From a virus: a stretch of DNA of 36,662 bases. The position numbers and the translations under genes are program-made. The DNA is taken from the IMG/VR virus record IMGVR_UViG_3300042306_000268, positions 1-36,662 of that record; one strand, written 5' to 3'. Numbering within the stretch: the stretch's first letter is position 1; each line of letters starts with the position of its first letter. Below, one piece after another: positions 20,059 to 26,616 of the stretch. The notes under the pieces are model-generated. The model worked only from the letters and a program-made list of their open reading frames with translations, had not been told where the DNA came from and searched no databases.

Positions 20059-20812
20059 TTCTAATCTCGTCGTATGATGGTGCGTAATTTCCTAAATGTT
20101 GTACAGTTAATCCTGCGGCAACGTTAGCAAACATTATAGCTTTCTTTATATCATTTGTATATAGGTATTGAGTGGTTAGTGCCGCCAAAAAAGTATCACC
20201 ACATCCACAAACATCACTTACTTCTACTTGTTTACTTGGATGCACTTCGTCCCATAGTCTAGCACCTTTGCTACCTAATGTAACAATTAACCCAGCACAC
20301 TCGCTTGTTAATCTGCTATACTCTAGTTCATTAATCTTAACCCATGCACCTTGAAAACGTTCTAAGTCAGTCTTTTTAGTGTCTATGAACACTGGTATGC
20401 TCAAAGCAACGAGTTCTTCGATTAATTCGTAGCTAACTGTACCTTTGTTGTAGTCACTGATCACAACTGCGTCGTAAATCGCAGGAATAGCCGAAGCAAA
20501 TTCAATAGGATTAGATTTAACATCATTGTCAATTCTTACAATGTGTTGTTTACTTTTGGAATCGATTAATCTGGTCTTAACACTTGTTTCTCCGCATAGG
20601 TATGTAACTTCACAGCCCAGTGCTTCAAGATTGAGTTTGACATTACGAGCCATGCCTGCTCTTTCTTCCTTAGAGCTATATTTGAATACAGGAACAGGTG
20701 CCTCGGGACTTATTCTGTCAACAGTTCCAAACTGATAAACATCTAAGCAATCATCCCCGATTAATAATATTCTGAATGGTGTTGGTAGTTGAGTATTCGC
20801 CGACTCTGTCAT
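20045..20812 (-). CDS. hldE1: PfkB-family heptose 7-phosphate kinase (HldE N-terminal domain type)
   Basis: A 255-residue sugar kinase. VDRISPEAPVPVFKY (31-45) is the signature of HldE kinases, ARNVKLNLEALG (55-66) matches the sugar-binding helix, VVISDYNKG (116-124) matches the HldE LSDY-KG block, and SDVCGCGDTFLA (199-210) is the PfkB ATP/catalytic site with D206 as base. The usual GAGD is GCGD here. It would phosphorylate D-glycero-D-manno-heptose 7-phosphate at C1. Bacterial HldE fuses kinase and adenylyltransferase; here they are separate genes in reversed order and overlap by 62 bases. Confidence 0.85.
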   Translation of the reverse strand: MTESANTQLPTPFRILLIGDDCLDVYQFGTVDRISPEAPVPVFKYSSKEERAGMARNVKLNLEALGCEVTYLCGETSVKTRLIDSKSKQHIVRIDNDVKSNPIEFASAIPAIYDAVVISDYNKGTVSYELIEELVALSIPVFIDTKKTDLERFQGAWVKINELEYSRLTSECAGLIVTLGSKGARLWDEVHPSKQVEVSDVCGCGDTFLAALTTQYLYTNDIKKAIMFANVAAGLTVQHLGNYAPSYDEIRNAGY

Positions 20813-21155
20813 AATAGATCACTTCTTTACAATATTCTTCTGCTGTGCTAGGTCTATCTTTTTTCCAGTCGCTGCCTTTTACATACACGTCTGGTTTCCA
20901 GCTTTTCATTATTTCTATAAGTTGTTCTTTGCTGTCAAAAAACAATACACTGTCAACTGCTTTTAAATTTTCTAAATGAAATTTACGATCTTCTTGGTTG
21001 TTAATAGGACGATCATCACCTTTTAACTCTTGCACTCTACGATCAGTATCAATCACAACCAGTACCGCATCTCCTTTGCTTTTAGCAAAGTTGAGCATTT
21101 CAATATGACCTCGATGCAGAATATCAAATGTTCCGTTAACCATTACTCGGGTCAT
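20751..21155 (-). CDS. hldE2: Heptose 1-phosphate adenylyltransferase (HldE C-terminal domain type)
   Basis: A 134-residue cytidylyltransferase-fold enzyme. VMVNGTFDILHRGHIEML (4-21) contains the T/HxGH nucleotide site, LKGDDRPINNQEDR (44-57) is the HldE-specific block, KAVDSVLFF follows, and VYVKGSDW (91-98) is the conserved second site. It would form ADP-D-glycero-D-manno-heptose from heptose 1-phosphate and ATP. Length matches the stand-alone RfaE2 domain. It overlaps HldD by 20 bases and the kinase by 62, so all three are made from one message. Confidence 0.88.
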   Translation of the reverse strand: MTRVMVNGTFDILHRGHIEMLNFAKSKGDAVLVVIDTDRRVQELKGDDRPINNQEDRKFHLENLKAVDSVLFFDSKEQLIEIMKSWKPDVYVKGSDWKKDRPSTAEEYCKEVIYYDRVGEYSTTNTIQNIINRG

Positions 21156-21924
21156 AATACTTTCTTAGGTTAGTTACATCAGCACATGTGTATGTTTGAT
21201 AATGTGCTTTAACATTATCAGGCATAGGAATATATTCAACTCTACATTTCATTCCTTCTGCAATTGTTCGAGCAACGTTATCAAACGATGTAGCGCGACC
21301 TGTACCGGCATTCCAAATACCAGATTCAGTTACGTTAAAAAACTTTTTATGAATACTAACTACTTCATGTACAGAAATAAAATCACGTTTGTAATTCTCA
21401 GAATTTTCAAATAGCTTGATAACTCCGGTAGCTTCTGCCTGCTTGGTAAACTTATGATGAGGGCTAGACTGATCACCTTTATGATCTTCATGAGGTCCAT
21501 ACACGTTGAAATACCTAAATCCCTGGACTGTTATGTTAGACCATTTTTCTCTAAATCCACTTACATATCTTTCAAAAAGATATTTGCTCCATGCATATGG
21601 ACTTAGCAAATGAACAGGTGCATTTTCGTTAAATTCTTTTCCTAGTCCATATACGCTTGCAGAACTTGCATATTGCAAATTTACATTGTTTGCCTGACAT
21701 TGATTGATAACAAGTCTACTAAAATCATAATTCTGATCTAGCATCTTGTCTACATCCATTTCAGTAGTAGACGAATTTGCTCCTAAATGTATGCACCAGT
21801 CTAAGCCTCTAAAATCTGGAAGTTCTTCTCCCCATTCAAAAAGAGACAGTTCGTGTTCGTCATTTAGTGCATTGACCATATTTTGACCAATAAAACCTTT
21901 ATACCCTGTAATCAAAATTTTCAT
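21136..21924 (-). CDS. hldD: ADP-L-glycero-D-manno-heptose 6-epimerase-like protein
   Basis: A 262-residue SDR epimerase. LITGYKGFIGQN (4-15) is the NAD(P) site; HLGANSSTTEMD matches the HldD ACSSTTE block; YASSASVYG supplies the Ser; YAWSKYLFE holds the Tyr-x3-Lys catalytic pair; GFRYFNVYGPHEDHKG and AGTGRATSFDNVA are further HldD-type blocks. It is shorter than bacterial HldD (about 310) but complete at the active site. It would convert ADP-DD-heptose to ADP-LD-heptose. It is coupled by ATGA to the cupin gene upstream. Confidence 0.85.
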   Translation of the reverse strand: MKILITGYKGFIGQNMVNALNDEHELSLFEWGEELPDFRGLDWCIHLGANSSTTEMDVDKMLDQNYDFSRLVINQCQANNVNLQYASSASVYGLGKEFNENAPVHLLSPYAWSKYLFERYVSGFREKWSNITVQGFRYFNVYGPHEDHKGDQSSPHHKFTKQAEATGVIKLFENSENYKRDFISVHEVVSIHKKFFNVTESGIWNAGTGRATSFDNVARTIAEGMKCRVEYIPMPDNVKAHYQTYTCADVTNLRKYYDPSNG

Positions 21925-22277
21925 TTCTGACTGTCTCCTTTAGCAACTCGATAATTGTCTTCGACACTGTCCGGTGTGCTAACTTCGATAATGGTCCCTT
22001 CTTCGAGACAAATCAGTTGATGTGGTACCAGTGGATTATTATGCCACACAGAGCCTGGTTTTAATACTTCTAAATATTCATCCGCTGTCTTCGTATCAAT
22101 AAATCTAACTTGAAATTCACCGCTTAACACATACCAGGTTTCTTCCTTTACAGAATGGAAATGCATACTAAATCTAGCACCGGTATTAAACTTTAGTAAT
22201 TTTCCGCAATACTTGTCGTTTGTTGCCCAAATTAATTCGTGACCCCAACCTTTTTCTACAAAACCTTCTAATCTCAT
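21921..22277 (-). CDS. Cupin-domain protein, probable sugar-phosphate isomerase-like
   Basis: A 118-residue single cupin. The first motif has HFHSVKEETWYVLSG (metal-binding H-x-H-x5-E type, about residues 39-53); the second has PLVPHQL (His near 86). The opening VEKGWGHELIW resembles the C-terminal cupin of type II mannose-6-phosphate isomerases. Placed at the head of the heptose cassette, it may supply or modify a sugar precursor, for example in place of the missing isomerase step, but this is speculative. It overlaps neighbours by ATGA on both sides. Confidence 0.75.
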   Translation of the reverse strand: MRLEGFVEKGWGHELIWATNDKYCGKLLKFNTGARFSMHFHSVKEETWYVLSGEFQVRFIDTKTADEYLEVLKPGSVWHNNPLVPHQLICLEEGTIIEVSTPDSVEDNYRVAKGDSQK

Positions 22278-22657
22278 AATTCTCCACTTTCAGCCAGTTT
22301 TAACATTAGGCTATATTGTTCGTATGCTTTTTTTACTGCTGGATATTTGTCCCGCAGTGCTCTCTCTCGTTCTTTCTGCTCCATTAGTGTTTCAAACATT
22401 CTGTAATGCCCTTGCTTCTTCATGTTGTTAAACACCTCGGATTCGAAGTCTGCAATTCTTTCTAATTCACTTTCAGCAATTTCCACAGTATACAACGGTT
22501 CGCTATCATATATAACATCTTCATAAACTCGATTAAAATCCATAGGATCTCTAAAGTAATTTAAATTGACTTTGCTGTACCGATGTGCCCGCTTGTTTGT
22601 ATCAAGTACACGAATACTGTGATGTTGGCAAAATTGTTTTATATTTTCTGTAGTCAT
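22274..22657 (-). CDS. Helical conserved phage protein, unknown function
   Basis: A 127-residue protein starting at ATG 22657 (TAATG with the gene before); a longer frame to 22711 lies inside that gene. It is mostly helical, with a basic N-terminal half (IRVLDTNKRAHRYSKVN), a charged coil (EIAESELERIADFESEVFNN) and a long Glu/Lys/Arg helix (TLMEQKERERALRDKY). It couples by ATGA to the cupin gene. No family name can be given, though such proteins seem common in related phages. Confidence 0.75.
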   Translation of the reverse strand: MTTENIKQFCQHHSIRVLDTNKRAHRYSKVNLNYFRDPMDFNRVYEDVIYDSEPLYTVEIAESELERIADFESEVFNNMKKQGHYRMFETLMEQKERERALRDKYPAVKKAYEQYSLMLKLAESGEL

Positions 22658-22857
22658 TATTCTATCAGCATTAACATAGCCATTGTGGCTTTCTTGTCGT
22701 CCTCTAAGCAAAGTAAAATTTCAGCGCCGCCACGAAGCGGCATAATGCGCCAACCTTCTCCACCTATTCTATCGTGAATATAATAGAGACGAGGCCCAAC
22801 GTGCTTCATGCACCAAGCCTCTGCTTTACCTACGCTAGGAACTTTAAACTCAATCAT
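22657..22857 (-). CDS. Small DLTMFxLRW-family protein (divergent member)
   Basis: A 66-residue protein. AEAWCMKHVGPR (12-23), a GGEGWRI turn and LLCLEDDKKATMAMLML at the end match, position by position, the pattern of its upstream neighbours (WC, G, W, FxFKDxKDLTMF). It lacks the final RW. The gene starts 20 bases after its neighbour, not by overlap. Function unknown; size and shape suggest a two-strand, two-helix mini-domain. Confidence 0.7.
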   Translation of the reverse strand: MIEFKVPSVGKAEAWCMKHVGPRLYYIHDRIGGEGWRIMPLRGGAEILLCLEDDKKATMAMLMLIE

Positions 22858-22877
22858 GTTCTATAGTATATATCACT

Positions 22878-23114
22878 TTATGTGCCCCACCTCAACAAAA
22901 ACATAGTTAAGTCTTTAGAATCTTTAAATGCAAAAGTAGTGTTGCCAAACATGCTGTGCATAACCCAAATCTTACCATTCATGCCTTCCCAAGTTTTAGG
23001 AGTTTGGTAGGACCACCCACCGGTTCCTATATGTTCGTGGCACCATTGTTCCATGTCTGGATGTTGCCAATAACGTTCTTTACCAAATGTAATCCAGCTA
23101 GCAGTATCACTCAT
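22878..23114 (-). CDS. Small DLTMFxLRW-family protein
   Basis: A 78-residue protein starting at ATG 23114 (ATGA overlap with the gene before; a GTG two codons earlier is less likely). MEQWCHEHIGTGGWSYQ in the first half and TFAFKDSKDLTMFLLRWG at the end define the family core. An extra loop of about 20 residues lies between. The AGGTGG before its ATG is the upstream gene's LRW coding sequence. Function unknown. Confidence 0.8.
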   Translation of the reverse strand: MSDTASWITFGKERYWQHPDMEQWCHEHIGTGGWSYQTPKTWEGMNGKIWVMHSMFGNTTFAFKDSKDLTMFLLRWGT

Positions 23115-23386
23115 GACCACCTCAGAATGAATAAGGTCAAATCCTTTTCATCTTTAAAATAAAATTTGTCTTTCTTTTCAAACCAACGACTGCCACTATT
23201 TCCAAATCGTTCTCTGCACCAAGTCTGTGCCTGTTCATTTAGATCCAAGGGAGTGCTTTCTGTTCGAGCCATTTCAATCCAGGTATATTTCATACCCCAT
23301 CCGCCAGCTTCTCCCGTTTTCATAGGTCGCAGTTCGTGTTCTGAACCGATGTTCAAGCCGCCGACAATAGAACTAATACTGGTCAT
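23111..23386 (-). CDS. Small DLTMFxLRW-family protein
   Basis: A 91-residue protein from ATG 23386. It has a unique Gly-rich N-terminal half (SSIVGGLNIGSEHELR), then the family core AQTWCRERFGNSGSRWFEKK and FYFKDEKDLTLFILRW. Its start and stop both overlap neighbours by ATGA, each preceded by GAGGTGGTC. Function unknown. Confidence 0.8.
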   Translation of the reverse strand: MTSISSIVGGLNIGSEHELRPMKTGEAGGWGMKYTWIEMARTESTPLDLNEQAQTWCRERFGNSGSRWFEKKDKFYFKDEKDLTLFILRWS

Positions 23387-23583
23387 GACCACCTCAACAT
23401 AAACATAGTAAGATCTCGATCTTGTTTAAAATAATATTCAATAGAAGTACTGTGATGAACTACATTCCATTTACCTTTGAATTTGCCCAAGGTCTTTCCT
23501 AACCATTCATCAACTTCTCTGGTACTGTGCAAAAGATTAACTTTGGTCTTATATGGCCATAATTCTTTTTTAAGTCGTCTCAT
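23383..23583 (-). CDS. Small DLTMFxLRW-family protein
   Basis: A 66-residue basic protein consisting almost only of the family core: VDEWLGKTLGKFKGKW (Leu replaces the Cys after Trp) and YYFKQDRDLTMFMLRWS. ATGA overlap with the gene before. Its terminal LRWS coding sequence supplies the ribosome site for the next member. Confidence 0.8.
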   Translation of the reverse strand: MRRLKKELWPYKTKVNLLHSTREVDEWLGKTLGKFKGKWNVVHHSTSIEYYFKQDRDLTMFMLRWS

Positions 23584-23930
23584 GTTAGTGCTTTCACAAT
23601 TTCATATTGACGCAGTGCTTCTTGGACATTGTTCCAAGCGATAGCCAATGCTGGATTAGACTTTGGTGCTTTTCTATATCTCACAGGAGGATCACTATCG
23701 ACCCACTGCTCTGGATTATCTTTGGTCCAGTAATAGACATTAGCCCAATGACTATGACAGGTGCTGTCAGTACGCCATTCTCCCTTGCCGTTCATGCCTC
23801 CAGTATGATTCCAATAAAAGTAATCTACACCACAAGTATCGTCAGCTAGGGTTACGGTCCTGAAGCCCATATAATAGCCGCTTTTATCAGGCTGCTGATC
23901 TGCTGTATGGTGCCATATGGAAGTCTTCAT
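23580..23930 (-). CDS. Small Trp/Tyr-rich protein, unknown function
   Basis: A 116-residue protein. The opening SIWHHTADQQPDKSGYYMGF resembles the W-x-P-x2-G-Y pattern of DUF551-like phage proteins. The centre is rich in Trp, Tyr, His and Asp (DYFYWNHTGGMNGKGEW, NVYYWTKDN), and the end is a short helix. It overlaps the upstream gene by 44 bases and the downstream one by ATGA. It does not share the DLTMFxLRW core. Confidence 0.75.
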   Translation of the reverse strand: MKTSIWHHTADQQPDKSGYYMGFRTVTLADDTCGVDYFYWNHTGGMNGKGEWRTDSTCHSHWANVYYWTKDNPEQWVDSDPPVRYRKAPKSNPALAIAWNNVQEALRQYEIVKALT

Positions 23931-24195
23931 AGTCTAAAAAAGATGTTGGAGTTTCTGATAGAAGGAGTGCGTCCCCGTACTTTAATTTTAACATCATTTC
24001 CTGTTTTTCGCAAGTGGTTGTTATCTTGATGTAGGGATTTTCGTTTTGATATCGCCAGCGTGTTCCATTTGAAGTTTCAAAATCTTGCCATTCGGGCATA
24101 ACGACTTCCACTTCGCAACCCAACCCAAATAGGAATGTTGCATCAATTTCTGTAGCATCGGGCTTACTCAGTGTCCAAAGTGTTTTAGTAATCAT
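23887..24195 (-). CDS. Small protein, distant member of the DLTMF family
   Basis: A 102-residue protein coupled by ATGA. PEWQDFETSNGTRWRYQ and YIKITTTCEKQEMMLKLKYG follow the spacing of the family core (W, G, W, then a strand and a Met/Leu helix ending in K-x-G). A C-terminal extension of about 25 residues is translated through the start of the next gene. Membership is by pattern only. Confidence 0.7.
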   Translation of the reverse strand: MITKTLWTLSKPDATEIDATFLFGLGCEVEVVMPEWQDFETSNGTRWRYQNENPYIKITTTCEKQEMMLKLKYGDALLLSETPTSFLDYEDFHMAPYSRSAA

Positions 24196-24443
24196 ACTCC
24201 GTTGCCGCTCCCAAACTTTAATGCAAACATAGTTGAATATTTCTCACCCTTGTTCATAAACTTAAATGTTACATATTCATCGGCTTGAAATACTGCCCAT
24301 TCAAAATCTAGTCCCATAATCAATCCCTGATCCTTACACCATTCTGCTAACTGGATAGCGTGGTTACTAGCGTGGTGTAGTTTCATAAAATTAAGATGTC
24401 TGTATTGAACTATAGTGTCGAACGGTATTCGAATTTCAATCAT
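24192..24443 (-). CDS. Small DLTMF-family protein
   Basis: An 83-residue protein. AIQLAEWCKDQG (about 29-40), a DFEWAVF strand and VTFKFMNKGEKYSTMFALKFG at the end match the family core (WC, W, FxF, TMFxLxxG). GGAGTATGAT at its 3' end provides both the ribosome site and the ATGA overlap for the next gene. Function unknown. Confidence 0.75.
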   Translation of the reverse strand: MIEIRIPFDTIVQYRHLNFMKLHHASNHAIQLAEWCKDQGLIMGLDFEWAVFQADEYVTFKFMNKGEKYSTMFALKFGSGNGV

Positions 24444-24696
24444 CGTTCATAATTTCTTCTATATACGGACTTTCGTTAGGAAAATAATGCACATGATATT
24501 CTCGCTGATTAAATCTGTAGACTTCAGATATACTATGTTGATTGTTACTAAACTCGTCGGGCTCATCTTGCATCTGTATCATCAACCAAACATTTTCTTT
24601 TTCTTGACCTTCTAATGTTCGACGAGGAGGGCCCATGACCTTACGAAGAAATGTTTTTAATTCTTCTTGGGACATGTTGTTAATAAAGGCTGTCAT
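24436..24696 (-). CDS. Small acidic phage protein, unknown function
   Basis: An 86-residue protein from ATG 24696, which overlaps the previous TGA (ATGA); a GTG at 24717 would give a longer form. An N-terminal helix (MSQEELKTFLRKVMG) is followed by a beta-rich, acidic part ending in MNDD. Overlaps the next gene by 8 bases. Not a clear member of the neighbouring small family. Confidence 0.7.
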   Translation of the reverse strand: MTAFINNMSQEELKTFLRKVMGPPRRTLEGQEKENVWLMIQMQDEPDEFSNNQHSISEVYRFNQREYHVHYFPNESPYIEEIMNDD

Positions 24697-25388
24697 TTTA
24701 TCCCAGTCTCGTTGCACAGTTCTTGAATCATCAAGATATCTGCAGGACTATCTTTAAATTTCTTCATCCAGAATTTAACATCAAATACAGGTGTAATCAT
24801 GCTCAACTGTTCGTCACTCATCTTACTAACCATGGTCTTACCCGATGTACAATTTAGGATAAGCCACGGACTAACGCGACCATTTAGCATGTCATGCACT
24901 GCTTTGTTCAAACTGACATAATCAAAGTATTGTGCAAAATTTGCACTATGCTCGTCTCCCCAATCCATCATTGTTTGCAATGTTCTCTGCACTGCTGCTT
25001 CGACTGGTTCTACTTTGAGCATGTCAAATAGGTACTGTTCATACAGTTCATCCCTGCACCAGTGGTCTAATTTGACACCACTTTTAATCACATAGTCAAT
25101 GAACTTTTGAGGATAGATAGGATTGACGTTATTGACAAAACTGCCAAACTTTACAAAGGCATTATAGTAAGCACTGGTACAAAAATGTTCATAGGTCTTG
25201 CCTTTTTTATCATTTTGTGTAAGTTGATAAAAACGAACATAGGCCATATAACCTGCTTGAACACGCTTCTCATCTTTCTGCAGAGCACGCCTTTTTTGTT
25301 CACACATGTGCGCTACTAGAGTCTTTTCTTTCATAAAACTCTTACCGCAATGTACACAATTAAAAGGTTGATCTGCCAATGCTATCAT
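24693..25388 (-). CDS. C2HC zinc-finger conserved phage protein
   Basis: A 231-residue protein. C11-x2-C14-x12-H27-x-C29 (FNCVHCGKSF...) forms a classical small zinc finger at the N-terminus, followed by a basic helix (EQKRRALQKDEKR) suited to nucleic-acid contact. The rest is helical, with a DHWCRDELYEQYLFD block, and shows no enzymatic motif. Proteins of this type are, from memory, widespread and unnamed in marine T4-like phages near recombination genes. ATGA overlaps tie it to both neighbours. Confidence 0.75.
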   Translation of the reverse strand: MIALADQPFNCVHCGKSFMKEKTLVAHMCEQKRRALQKDEKRVQAGYMAYVRFYQLTQNDKKGKTYEHFCTSAYYNAFVKFGSFVNNVNPIYPQKFIDYVIKSGVKLDHWCRDELYEQYLFDMLKVEPVEAAVQRTLQTMMDWGDEHSANFAQYFDYVSLNKAVHDMLNGRVSPWLILNCTSGKTMVSKMSDEQLSMITPVFDVKFWMKKFKDSPADILMIQELCNETGIK

Positions 25389-25849
25389 TCGTAATCTTTT
25401 CGTTGCTTCTTGTCAAAACCCATTTTGTCAAACAGTTCGTCGATGTCTTTCTTAGTCATCATGCTAGCTAACGTCTTAATGTCATCTAGCTTCCATGCAG
25501 GATAAATTTCAGCTAACAGTTTTTCAATCTTATTTGCTTTGCCCTTTTTACCTGCGGCAAGATAAGGATGATACATGTTAGAACCAATACCAGTTGCTGC
25601 AAATAATTTCCACAACAAGGGTCTATGATTCTTACTTAATTCCCAATGATTTTTATTAACATACTCGTTAGTCCTTTCTAGGAACCATTCTTGCAATGAT
25701 TGATCACCTTGCACATTAGCAGTATACCTCATTAAGATGTAAGGACTGAATGCTTTCTTTTCCTCGTCGGTGAGGTTTTCGTAAAAGTCATAGTTGCGAC
25801 TGTCTACTGCATTTAGTTCACGCTTAATATCAAGTTTTGCGGTTGCCAT
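25385..25849 (-). CDS. Conserved T4-like phage protein, unknown function
   Basis: A 154-residue basic, helical protein. FSPYILMRYTAN (about 34-45) resembles the PFxxNR block of some T4-like clamp-loader small subunits (gp62), as does the helical C-terminus (LASMMTKKDIDELFDKMG). The clamp-loader genes 44 and 45 are not next to it, so this remains a weak possibility. VNKNHWELSKNHRPLLWKL is another likely conserved block. It overlaps its neighbours by 20 bases and by ATGA. Confidence 0.7.
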   Translation of the reverse strand: MATAKLDIKRELNAVDSRNYDFYENLTDEEKKAFSPYILMRYTANVQGDQSLQEWFLERTNEYVNKNHWELSKNHRPLLWKLFAATGIGSNMYHPYLAAGKKGKANKIEKLLAEIYPAWKLDDIKTLASMMTKKDIDELFDKMGFDKKQRKDYE

Positions 25850-26111
25850 ATCTTTTTTCGTAATCTTCTGTAAGGTAGTATGTTATTTTAACACGGTCCA
25901 GGGCGGCTTGTAAAGCAGTATCGGACTTGGCAGCACGATGAATATCACCCCACAATTTACTTTCCATTATTTCGTCATGCAATGATGCCCTAGGTGATCC
26001 TGTTCCGATTCCTACATTGCCGGAACTGTCTATCCGCATTTTTTCAGTAGAACCTGCATTTCTAGCATAAACAGTTTTACCCTTATCCGGACTTTCAAAA
26101 ATTAGTGACAT
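25830..26111 (-). CDS. Short chimeric protein with a tail-fibre-like motif
   Basis: A 93-residue protein in three parts. Residues 1-19 (SLIFESPDKGKTVYARN) match a short family common in T4-like phages, residues about 20-43 contain MRIDSSGNVGIGTGSP, a motif normally found in phage tail fibres just before the chaperone region, and residues 44-93 are helical (SDTALQAALDRVKITYYLTEDY). A fibre motif is out of place among replication-type genes; recombination between unrelated genes is the likely origin. Starts 1 base after the gene before. Function unknown. Confidence 0.75.
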   Translation of the reverse strand: MSLIFESPDKGKTVYARNAGSTEKMRIDSSGNVGIGTGSPRASLHDEIMESKLWGDIHRAAKSDTALQAALDRVKITYYLTEDYEKRYGNRKT

Positions 26112-26112
26112 C

Positions 26113-26616
26113 TTACCAACATCTTGTGTAATCTACAATCTCACTTTGTCTAGAAACTTCTTTAACAAAATAGGCGCATAAAGGTTTTTCGCCTGCATGT
26201 AATGGTGTGGTTAAAAGTTGCCCAGCCCTCATTTTAGGAAAATACCATTTAACATCTTGATAAACATCAATAATATCAATTTCATGAAATTCTGGCCTAA
26301 AGCTACTAAGTGGATTAAAACAATATGTTTTGAATCCTCTATCATTTAGACTTGTTAATGGCAATACTTCCATATCTGGTCCTTCTGGATCTCCGACAAT
26401 TGTACACCAATCAAGTGGCATAGTAATTTCATCCTGACCTATTTTAAGAACTGCTGCAGGACCAGTAAAACTTTCAAGAAAAATTAGTGGGATAAAAAAG
26501 TAATCAGGATTTTGATTATCACTATTATCTAATACTGAAAATCGTAGATCATCGTCTACTTCTTCAGGTAATTCGTTGAGATAAAATGTTTTGTTTTCTA
26601 AGGTTAAGATTTGCAT
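26113..26616 (-). CDS. Conserved protein downstream of uvsW, unknown function
   Basis: A 167-residue acidic protein. It is beta-rich in the N-terminal two-thirds (YFFIPLIFLESFTGPAAVLKI) with a central Gly/Pro/Asp turn, then YQDVKWYFPKMRAGQLLTTPL and a C-terminal strand-helix ending DYTRCW. No catalytic motif. It shares one base with the uvsW stop (TAATG type), so it is translated with the helicase. Similar uncharacterised proteins occur beside uvsW in related phages, from memory. Confidence 0.7.
   Translation of the reverse strand: MQILTLENKTFYLNELPEEVDDDLRFSVLDNSDNQNPDYFFIPLIFLESFTGPAAVLKIGQDEITMPLDWCTIVGDPEGPDMEVLPLTSLNDRGFKTYCFNPLSSFRPEFHEIDIIDVYQDVKWYFPKMRAGQLLTTPLHAGEKPLCAYFVKEVSRQSEIVDYTRCW

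Noticed and set aside
25830-26111. Gene as a real tail fibre
   Set aside because: Only a single motif of about 16 residues is fibre-like; the protein is 93 residues and has no repeats or chaperone domain.
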